Below the pieces are notes generated by a model. The model had not been told where the DNA came from, did not search any database, and saw only the letters and a list, made by a program, of their open reading frames with translations. 11,874 nt of DNA from PVC group bacterium (GTDB taxonomy: Bacteria; Verrucomicrobiota; Kiritimatiellia; SS1-B-03-39; PXDE01): NCBI GenBank assembly GCA_003566475.1, contig PXDE01000204.1, forward strand, positions 1-11,874, given 5' to 3'. This document shows positions 7,201 through 11,874 of this stretch, one piece after another. How positions within the stretch are numbered: the stretch's first letter is position 1; the number at the start of each line of letters is the position of its first letter. A program made the translations under genes and the position numbers.

Positions 7201-7600
7201 GGTCGTGCTTTCCGGTCGTGGGTGCATGAGGCGTGCGGGCGGTTGGGGAAATGCGGGTTGGGGTCACTCTCGCCGTTCGGTGGAGTCGATCTGGATGTGG
7301 TATCACGGACCGGGGGATCGGCAAGTGTTTTCTCGGATCGACAGGCGGCGTGCCGGACCGTTCGCAGGCCAGGATGGCACCCCAACCGGCCGTTGTCGGG
7401 GCCCTCATGGCCGATCGGCGCAGAACGTCTCCGCCAGGCCAGCATTCTCCGACGGTTCGGTCCGTCGCTGGGGGGCATTGTGGCAGGATCTCGGAAGGCC
7501 CCAGCCGCCAACTCCGCTTCGGGACTGACAATCGCGGCTTCCTCCCTTGGCCGAAATCCGCCATAGGATAGGGGCCGACTCACGCCACGCCCAACCAGCC
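7201..7600. other. Geneless gap between divergent genes
   Basis: About 400 bases separate the divergent GH123-like and alr starts. Minus-strand frames cross it, but their third codon positions are not G/C-rich and they resemble no family, so I see no gene. It should hold both promoters; I find no convincing -35/-10 pair. The only clear structure is a perfect hairpin, CGACGG (7450-7455), loop TTCGGT, CCGTCG (7462-7467). Confidence 0.6.
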
Positions 7601-8677
7601 ATGTCCAACCGGATCATTATCCATCCCGACCGCCTGACCGCCAATCTGAAGGCGGTGCAGAACGCCTTGCCGGAAGGCACGGCGGTCATCCATGTGGTCA
7701 AGGCCAATGCCTATGGCCATGGTCTGGAGACCGCCGTGATGGCGGCAGGGGACGCGGGGGTTTCGCGGTTCGCGGTGGCGTATGTGCACGAGGCGGAGCG
7801 GGTCCGGAAGGCGGCACCGGACGGGTGGATCCTAATCATGGGCGTGGTCCGAGGCCATGAGGTGGACGCGTGCTTCCGGCTGGGGGCCGTCCCGGTGGTG
7901 GTCGACGAGGAGCACGGGCAGGAGCTGGCCGCCGCCGTCCCTGCGGGGGCCTGTCTCGACGTGCATCTGAAGATCGACACCGGCATGAACCGCCTGGGCT
8001 GGGCGGAGCCGGACCCGGTTCCCGCCATCCGACGCCTGGCCGCCGACGGGCGCCTTCGGATCACCGGGGTGATGTCGCATCTTGCCTCGTCCGGGCCCGG
8101 CGGGCTCGCGGAGACGCAAGCCGAACGGTTTCGGGGCATTCTGGATGCTCTGGAGCCCGACGAGGGGCGGCTTATCCATTTCTCCAACAGCCAGGGCTTG
8201 CAGTTCGGCTGGGGTCAGGCCTTTCCCGGAGTCCGGGTGGGCCTGCTGCCCTACGGCTACCCGACTCCCGGCCCGGAGGTGCCGGTGGCCGTCCGGCCCG
8301 TCATGGAGTGGCGGGCAGAGGTGTTCCAGGTGAAAGACGGCCCGGCCGGGTCGCCGGTGGGATATGACAGCACCTTCTACACCGCCCGGCCCACCCGGAT
8401 CGCCACCCTGAGCGCGGGCTACGCGGACGGATACCTGCGGGCGCTGAGCAACTGCGGAGTGGTGGTGCTGCGGGGGCGACGCTGCCCGGTGATCGGGCGG
8501 GTGAGCATGAACTGGATCACGGTGGACGCGGGCGCCAGCTCTCCGGTCCGCCGGGGCGACGAGGCGCTGCTCATCGGCGAGGAGGACGGCGCGTCCGTGG
8601 ACGCCGCCGAACTCGCCAACCTCGCGGAAACCATCCCCTACGAGATCCTAACCCGAGCCGGCGGGGCGTCCCCGTAA
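7601..8677 (+). CDS. alr: Alanine racemase
   Basis: A PLP enzyme interconverting L- and D-alanine for peptidoglycan synthesis, in the cytoplasm. It is 358 aa, normal for the family. The PLP lysine is Lys34 in VVKANAYGHG. KIDTGMNRLG (124-133) and GVMSHLASS are conserved N-barrel motifs. RVGLLPYG (212-219) stands where most members have RPGIALYG. The catalytic tyrosine of the C-terminal domain is Tyr255 in GSPVGYDSTF. IGRVSMNWITVD has Asn where the common motif SMDQ has Asp. The ATG at 7601 fits the family N-terminus, although no Shine-Dalgarno precedes it; a TTG at 7547 would add 18 unlike residues. It stands alone, followed by a strong hairpin. Biosynthetic and catabolic (DadX) racemases cannot be told apart from sequence, but no dad genes are nearby. 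Confidence 0.95.
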   Translation: MSNRIIIHPDRLTANLKAVQNALPEGTAVIHVVKANAYGHGLETAVMAAGDAGVSRFAVAYVHEAERVRKAAPDGWILIMGVVRGHEVDACFRLGAVPVVVDEEHGQELAAAVPAGACLDVHLKIDTGMNRLGWAEPDPVPAIRRLAADGRLRITGVMSHLASSGPGGLAETQAERFRGILDALEPDEGRLIHFSNSQGLQFGWGQAFPGVRVGLLPYGYPTPGPEVPVAVRPVMEWRAEVFQVKDGPAGSPVGYDSTFYTARPTRIATLSAGYADGYLRALSNCGVVVLRGRRCPVIGRVSMNWITVDAGASSPVRRGDEALLIGEEDGASVDAAELANLAETIPYEILTRAGGASP

Positions 8678-8711
8678 TTGTTCTGAATGCACCAGATGAT
8701 CGATGAGTAAT

Positions 8712-8754
8712 TAGGGGTCAGACCTTAATGCTTGACGTAAAGGTTTGACCCCTA
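8712..8754. repeat. REP-like inverted repeat, probable alr terminator
   Basis: TAGGGGTCAGACCTTAA (8712-8728) and TAAAGGTTTGACCCCTA (8738-8754) are inverted copies matching at 15 of 17 positions, around a 9-base loop. The structure lies 35 bases after the alr stop. It could end alr transcription; its form also resembles palindromic ends carried by IS200/REP-type elements, but no transposase is present. Confidence 0.65.
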
Positions 8755-8769
8755 CCCTGACCCCTACCC
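8746..8769 (+). repeat. Perfect tandem 12-bp repeat
   Basis: TGACCCCTACCC occurs twice with no gap (8746-8757 and 8758-8769). The first copy forms part of the right arm of the preceding inverted repeat, so the arm end has been duplicated. Confidence 0.9.
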
Positions 8770-8783
8770 GCCACCTGGGGCGG

Positions 8784-8812
8784 TTGACGGGTTGGGAAGG
8801 GATTGGAATGAT
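8784..8812 (+). promoter_or_regulatory. Candidate sigma-70 promoter for the 8834 gene
   Basis: TTGACG (8784-8789, 5 of 6 to consensus) and AATGAT (8807-8812, 4 of 6) are separated by exactly 17 bases. A start of transcription near 8819 would leave a short leader containing the ribosome binding site at 8824. Confidence 0.45.
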
Positions 8813-8823
8813 CCGGGCATTCC

Positions 8824-8828
8824 GGAGG
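8824..8828 (+). promoter_or_regulatory. Ribosome binding site for the 8834 gene
   Basis: GGAGG lies 5 bases before the ATG at 8834. It selects this start over an upstream in-frame TTG at 8792, which falls inside the candidate promoter. Confidence 0.75.
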
Positions 8829-8833
8829 TGCCT

Positions 8834-9511
8834 ATGTTCGAGAAGCTTGCGGAGAAGGTCAGAGTGGCGGTGGCCAATGCGGCCCCGCAGCCGTTCGATC
8901 CTGAGGTGTTTCAGGATCCCGTGGCCACAGCCACCAAGTGGACGCCCGCGTCCACCAGCGGAACCAATATGCGGTCGCACCGTCTGGTGGAGGACTCGGC
9001 CGACCGGCTGGTGTACCGGCCCGCAGCGAGCGTCAAGGTCTTCTGCGGAATCTTCTTCTTCCTCGGACTCGCCTGCTCGTTGGCGTTCGCCCTCGGCGTG
9101 GCTCAGGATTCCGAAGGGAAGGGGTTCCCGGAGGTTCTGCTGCCCATCGGGTTTGGCGGGCTGTTCATGGCCGTGGGGGCGGGGATGTACTGGGGCTTCT
9201 CCAGCCCCCGGGTGTTCGATCGGCGCAGGGGCCTGTACTGGAAGGGCCGCAAATCGCTCGACGAGGTGATGAACCTCGCCGAGATCAAGGGGCTCACCGA
9301 TCTCCGGCAGGTTCATGCCCTCCAGGTTCTACGCAGGTGGGTGCGGGGCAACAAGAGCTCCTACTGGACCTACGAGCTGAACCTCGTGCTCAAGGACGCC
9401 AGCCGCACCCATGTCCTTGTCAGCGGACACGGCCCCTCGCTGCGCGAGGAGGCCGAGCGCCTTGGACAGTTTCTCAGCGTCCCGGTGTGGGTCGCGGACC
9501 GCTCGGCTTGA
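8834..9511 (+). CDS. Two-helix membrane protein of unknown function
   Basis: A 225-residue protein. The N-terminal 66 residues are soluble and mixed. Two hydrophobic helices follow, about 67-89 (VKVFCGIFFFLGLACSLAFA) and about 100-122 (EVLLPIGFGGLFMAVGAGMY). The C-terminal soluble part of about 100 residues contains RVFDRRRGLYWKGRK, HALQVLRRWV and YELNLVLKDASRTHVLVSGH, then an amphipathic helix and FLSVPVWVADRSA. The pattern of two helices plus a beta-rich tail with YELNLVL and a closing L.VPVW resembles a scattered family of hypothetical bacterial proteins that I know only as uncharacterised. No enzyme motif is visible. The tail could be PH-like, which is inference. It has its own candidate promoter and lies 54 bases before hisB on the same strand, so partial co-transcription is possible, but no histidine link is implied. 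Confidence 0.85.
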   Translation: MFEKLAEKVRVAVANAAPQPFDPEVFQDPVATATKWTPASTSGTNMRSHRLVEDSADRLVYRPAASVKVFCGIFFFLGLACSLAFALGVAQDSEGKGFPEVLLPIGFGGLFMAVGAGMYWGFSSPRVFDRRRGLYWKGRKSLDEVMNLAEIKGLTDLRQVHALQVLRRWVRGNKSSYWTYELNLVLKDASRTHVLVSGHGPSLREEAERLGQFLSVPVWVADRSA

Positions 9512-9552
9512 CCTCGGGGCGGGTCTGTCCCAAGGTTCGGGCCGCGTTTGCC

Positions 9553-9558
9553 GAGGAG
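9553..9558 (+). promoter_or_regulatory. Ribosome binding site for hisB
   Basis: GAGGAG lies 7 bases before the ATG at 9566, selecting it over the in-frame TTG at 9548. Confidence 0.65.
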
Positions 9559-9565
9559 CCGACCC

Positions 9566-10162
9566 ATGACCGCACGCACGGCCCGGATCGTCCGGGACAC
9601 CAAGGAAACCCGCATCCGTCTGGATCTGAATCTGGACGGATCCGGCACGTATCGCAACCAGACCGGGATCCCATTTCTGGACCACATGCTGGACCTGCTG
9701 GCCAAGCATGCGCTCTTTGATCTGACCCTCGAGGCCTCGGGGGATCTGGAGGTGGACTACCACCACACGGTGGAGGATGTGGGCATCGTCCTCGGCCAGG
9801 CCCTGCATCAGGCGCTGGGCGACCGGGCGGGGATCAACCGCTACGGCTGGGCGCTGCTGCCCATGGACGAGTCGCTGGCCCGGGTGGCCCTGGATCTGGG
9901 CGGCCGCCCCTACCTCGTGTACCAGATCGCCAACCGGAAGAAGAAGATCCGCGATTTCGACCTTGGTCTGCTCGAGGAGTTCTGGCGGGCCTTTGCCACC
10001 GAGGGGCGCATGAACCTGCACATCGCCCACCTCTACGGGCAGGAGCCCCACCACGCCCACGAATCGGTGTTCAAGGGCGTGGCCAAGGCCCTGCTCCAGG
10101 CCTGCGCCCGCAATCCCCGGGTCAGAGGCGTGCCCTCCAGCAAAGGCCGCATCGAGACCTGA
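9566..10162 (+). CDS. hisB: Imidazoleglycerol-phosphate dehydratase
   Basis: Converts imidazole glycerol phosphate to imidazole acetol phosphate, step 6 of histidine synthesis, in the cytoplasm. It is 198 aa, the length of the single-function enzyme; the N-terminal histidinol-phosphatase domain of the enterobacterial fusion is absent. Metal-binding motifs are intact: HHTVED (66-71) and HHAHE (162-166), with GIPFLDHML (35-43) and the FWRAFATEGRMNLHI region. It is the first gene of the compact hisB-hisH-hisA set. hisH begins 12 bases after its stop. Confidence 0.96.
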   Translation: MTARTARIVRDTKETRIRLDLNLDGSGTYRNQTGIPFLDHMLDLLAKHALFDLTLEASGDLEVDYHHTVEDVGIVLGQALHQALGDRAGINRYGWALLPMDESLARVALDLGGRPYLVYQIANRKKKIRDFDLGLLEEFWRAFATEGRMNLHIAHLYGQEPHHAHESVFKGVAKALLQACARNPRVRGVPSSKGRIET

Positions 10163-10174
10163 ACCCAATCAACC

Positions 10175-10801
10175 ATGATCGGCATCATCGACTATGGCAT
10201 GGGAAACCTGGGCAGCGTGACCAACGCCTGCCGGTTTCTCGATCTATCCGCCCGGGTGGTCACCCGGCCGGAAGAGGCCGAAGCCTGCCCGGCGCTGATC
10301 CTTCCTGGCGTAGGCGGATTCGGGGACTGCATGCGACACCTGCGCGAGCATGGCTTCGCCGAGCTGGTGAGGGACTGGATCGCGGAGGACCGTCCGCTGC
10401 TGGGGATCTGCCTGGGCTTGCAGGTGCTGTTCGCGTCGAGCGAGGAGTCGCCGGAGGAACCGGGGCTGAGCATCCTCCCGGGAACGGTAAGGCGCTTCGC
10501 GGCCGACACCGGCCACAAGGTGCCTCAGATCGGGTGGAATCAGATCGAGGTCGCCTCGGCCGGGCACGACCTGTTTGCGGGGATTCCCGACCGCTCGTTC
10601 TTCTACTTCGTCCACAGCTACTATGTGGATTGCGCGGCGCCGGACGTGGTGGCGGGCCGGACGGACTACGGCCACCCCTACACCTCGGCGGTGGTTCGGG
10701 GCAACCTGGCCGCCGTGCAGTTCCATCCGGAGAAGAGTCAGGAGCTGGGCCTGCGTCTGCTCCGCAATTTCGCCCAGCGGGCCGAGAGGGTGGGGAGTTG
10801 A
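10175..10801 (+). CDS. hisH: Imidazole glycerol phosphate synthase, glutaminase subunit HisH
   Basis: A class I glutamine amidotransferase that releases ammonia and passes it to HisF for formation of imidazole glycerol phosphate and AICAR (step 5). It is 208 aa, the normal length. The N-terminal IIDYGMGNLGSV is typical. The nucleophile is Cys79 in GICLGLQVLF, and the other triad members are His184 and Glu186 in VQFHPEKSQ. LPGVGGFGDCM (43-53) is the oxyanion-side motif. The ATG at 10175 has no clear Shine-Dalgarno and probably depends on coupling to hisB. Its stop TGA overlaps the TTG start of hisA. HisF is not in the window. Confidence 0.96.
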   Translation: MIGIIDYGMGNLGSVTNACRFLDLSARVVTRPEEAEACPALILPGVGGFGDCMRHLREHGFAELVRDWIAEDRPLLGICLGLQVLFASSEESPEEPGLSILPGTVRRFAADTGHKVPQIGWNQIEVASAGHDLFAGIPDRSFFYFVHSYYVDCAAPDVVAGRTDYGHPYTSAVVRGNLAAVQFHPEKSQELGLRLLRNFAQRAERVGS

Positions 10802-11550
10802 TTCAAGAAACGCCGTTTACCATCTACCCCGCGATCGACCTCAAGGATGGCCGATGCGTCCGTCTCCGGCAGGGACGGGCCGAGGACGCCACCGTGTACG
10901 GCGATGACCCCGTGGCCATGGCCCGTCACTGGCAGGCCGAAGGCGCGACCTTTCTCCATCTGGTGGACCTCGACGGAGCGTTCCGGGGGAGGCCGGCGCA
11001 CACCGAGGTGATCCGGCAGGTGGTGGCCGCGCTGGACATCCCCGTCCAGGCGGGCGGGGGCATCCGCACGGACGAGGATCTGGAGGCCCTCATCGATACC
11101 GGGGCGCGGCGGGCCATCCTGGGCACGCGGGCGTTCCGGGAGCCCGACCAGCTTTCCCGTCTGGTGGATCGGTTCGGGGACCGGGTGGCGGTGGGAATCG
11201 ATGCCCGCGAGGGGCGGGTGCAGATCACCGGGTGGACGGAGACCACCTCGGTCGCCGCCGAGGATCTGGCCCGGACCGCCGATGCGGCTGGGGTGGCCAC
11301 CATCATCTATACGGACACCGCCCGCGACGGCATGCTGGGTGGTCCCAACGTGGACACGGTGTTCGCCGTGGCCCGGGCCGCCCCCCACGCCGGGGTGATC
11401 GCCTCCGGCGGCGTCTCGACGCCGGAGGACATCCGTCGGCTGACCGCCCCGGGATCTCCGCCCCTGGACGGGGCCATCGTGGGCAAGGCCCTGTATGAGA
11501 AGACGGTGACGCTGGAGCAGATGCGGGAGACGGTGGCCGGTGGTCAGTGA
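10798..11550 (+). CDS. hisA: ProFAR isomerase HisA, TTG start
   Basis: A (beta/alpha)8 isomerase converting ProFAR to PRFAR, step 4 of histidine synthesis. It is 250 aa from the TTG at 10798, close to the usual 240-250. Asp14 in YPAIDLKDG and Asp135 in VGIDAREG are the two catalytic aspartates. The phosphate-binding motifs are VQAGGGIR (83-90) and IIYTDTARDGMLGGPN (169-184). No ATG or GTG is near the family N-terminus. TTG overlaps the hisH stop as TTGA and has GAGAGGG (10784-10790) 7 bases upstream, so I chose it; a longer reading from 10534 would lie inside hisH. It is HisA rather than HisF, judged by the IYPAIDLKDGRCVRL start. The combined HisA/TrpF role (PriA) of actinobacteria cannot be excluded but is not suggested. 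Confidence 0.94.
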   Translation: MIQETPFTIYPAIDLKDGRCVRLRQGRAEDATVYGDDPVAMARHWQAEGATFLHLVDLDGAFRGRPAHTEVIRQVVAALDIPVQAGGGIRTDEDLEALIDTGARRAILGTRAFREPDQLSRLVDRFGDRVAVGIDAREGRVQITGWTETTSVAAEDLARTADAAGVATIIYTDTARDGMLGGPNVDTVFAVARAAPHAGVIASGGVSTPEDIRRLTAPGSPPLDGAIVGKALYEKTVTLEQMRETVAGGQ

Positions 11551-11619
11551 TCCGTGGTCCGTTCCCGCCGCTGGACCGCTGGATTCAGCCGGATAGGGGG
11601 TGAGACACGGGGCGCGGGG

Positions 11620-11661
11620 AACATCAAACATCGAACGTCCAACACCGAACATCGAACCCGG
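11620..11661 (+). repeat. Tandem 7-bp repeat array (AACATCG type)
   Basis: Units in order are AACATCA, AACATCG, AACGTCC, AACACCG, AACATCG and then the degenerate AACCCGG. The invariant AAC falls exactly every 7 bases. The array begins at the last base of the first GGGGCGCGGGGA copy. Confidence 0.85.
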
Positions 11662-11736
11662 TCGTGCGTTCCAGTCGCCATTTGCTATCGATTCTCGCGG
11701 CTCGGATGGGGGGCGCGGGGAGCCTCGGAACCGCGG

Positions 11737-11757
11737 AATGCCGAACGTCGAACGGGG
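11737..11757 (+). repeat. Second short copy of the 7-bp repeat
   Basis: AATGCCG, AACGTCG and AACGGGG keep the same 7-base spacing. It lies 16 bases after the second GGGGCGCGGGGA copy, so the whole unit looks duplicated and partly decayed. Confidence 0.6.
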
Positions 11758-11802
11758 CAGCCAGTACCCATGTGCGGCGCCGGGCTGGAGGAAGGCTCGA
11801 CC

Positions 11803-11874
11803 ATGGCTTCTCTTCCGCCCAGGCAGGCTCGTTCCATGCGCGGTCCGTCCCGCAGGGCGGGAACAGCGGACTAC
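11803..11874 (+). CDS. Possible start of a gene cut by the window end
   Basis: The ATG at 11803 is preceded by a purine run, GGAGGAAGG (11787-11795), 7 bases upstream. The frame stays open for 24 codons to the end (MASLPPRQARSM...). The peptide is Arg/Pro-rich and unrecognised and may be chance; the frame also runs through a GC hairpin. Confidence 0.15.
   Translation, partial: MASLPPRQARSMRGPSRRAGTADY

Larger units (their letters stand above)
11551..11874. other. Intergenic region with short repeats
   Basis: After hisA comes GATCCGTGGTCCG-type DNA, then two copies of GGGGCGCGGGGA (11609-11620 and 11710-11721), each followed at once or shortly by 7-bp repeats. Near the end is a perfect hairpin TCCCGC AGG GCGGGA (11848-11862). 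hisF or another his gene does not start directly after hisA. Confidence 0.6.

Noticed and set aside
7019..7564. Minus-strand ORFs across the 7201-7600 gap
   Set aside because: Third codon positions are not G/C-rich, there is no ribosome binding site and no recognisable family; their ends run into the GH123-like gene in other frames.
7547..7600. Upstream TTG start for alr
   Set aside because: It adds residues with no counterpart in the family and has no ribosome binding site.
8792..8833. Upstream TTG start for the membrane protein
   Set aside because: It lies within the candidate promoter, and the ATG at 8834 has a strong GGAGG at proper spacing.
9329..10168. 279-aa minus-strand ORF, and the 304-aa one at 10738-11652
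   Set aside because: They are shadows of hisB and hisA, which are certain on the plus strand.
11620..11757. CRISPR array
   Set aside because: The units are 7 bases long with no spacers of 25-40 bases and no cas genes.

Overview
The window is GC-rich bacterial chromosomal DNA carrying ordinary housekeeping and metabolic genes in short clusters on both strands. No phage, plasmid, CRISPR, defence or secondary-metabolite system is visible. Several features suggest a free-living, polysaccharide-using member of the Planctomycetota-Verrucomicrobiota-Chlamydiota group (Verrucomicrobiota, Kiritimatiellota or Lentisphaerota type). These are the intergenic repeats built on CACGAATGGACACGAATG and on the 7-mer AACATCG, a lipoprotein with a sugar-binding-like C-terminal domain, and a secreted GH123/DUF4091-like protein. 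This placement is inference from style; there is no rRNA or other strong phylogenetic marker here.

Layout. 14-990 (+) is a ten-helix EamA/DMT-type transporter whose frame appears to slip after the last helix. 1076-2623 (+) is a lipoprotein with its own ribosome binding site, lipobox, TPR/HEAT-like helices and a concanavalin-like C-terminal domain. The two lie in one uninterrupted frame, so an automatic caller would report a single 869-residue fusion, which I consider artificial. 2652-2802 is a small element with inverted-repeat ends and internal hairpins, between convergent genes. 2831-4910 (-) is a two-gene unit, GH1 beta-glucosidase followed by rsmG. 5036-5112 (+) is tRNA-Arg(UCU) with an encoded CCA end. 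5113-5382 holds a possible 40-codon ORF, a decayed repeat and a nested stem-loop. 5383-7200 (-) is the secreted GH123/DUF4091-like protein. 7201-7600 is a geneless gap between divergent genes. 7601-8677 (+) is alanine racemase (alr), followed by a strong hairpin with a tandem 12-bp repeat. 8834-9511 (+) is a two-helix membrane protein of unknown function with a candidate promoter and a good ribosome binding site. 9566-11550 (+) is a compact hisB-hisH-hisA cluster. 11551-11874 is repeat-bearing intergenic DNA with a possible gene start at the very end.

How the genes work together. HisA, HisH and HisB cover steps 4 to 6 of histidine synthesis, but HisF, the obligate partner of HisH, is not in the window and does not follow hisA directly. 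The cytoplasmic beta-glucosidase and the exported GH123-like protein fit glycan use but are not in one operon. Alr supplies D-alanine for peptidoglycan. RsmG modifies 16S rRNA.

The observations most worth a second look are the frame slip and apparent fusion at 870-1076, the three different intergenic repeat designs, the active-site variation in the GH123-like protein, and the unidentified membrane protein.
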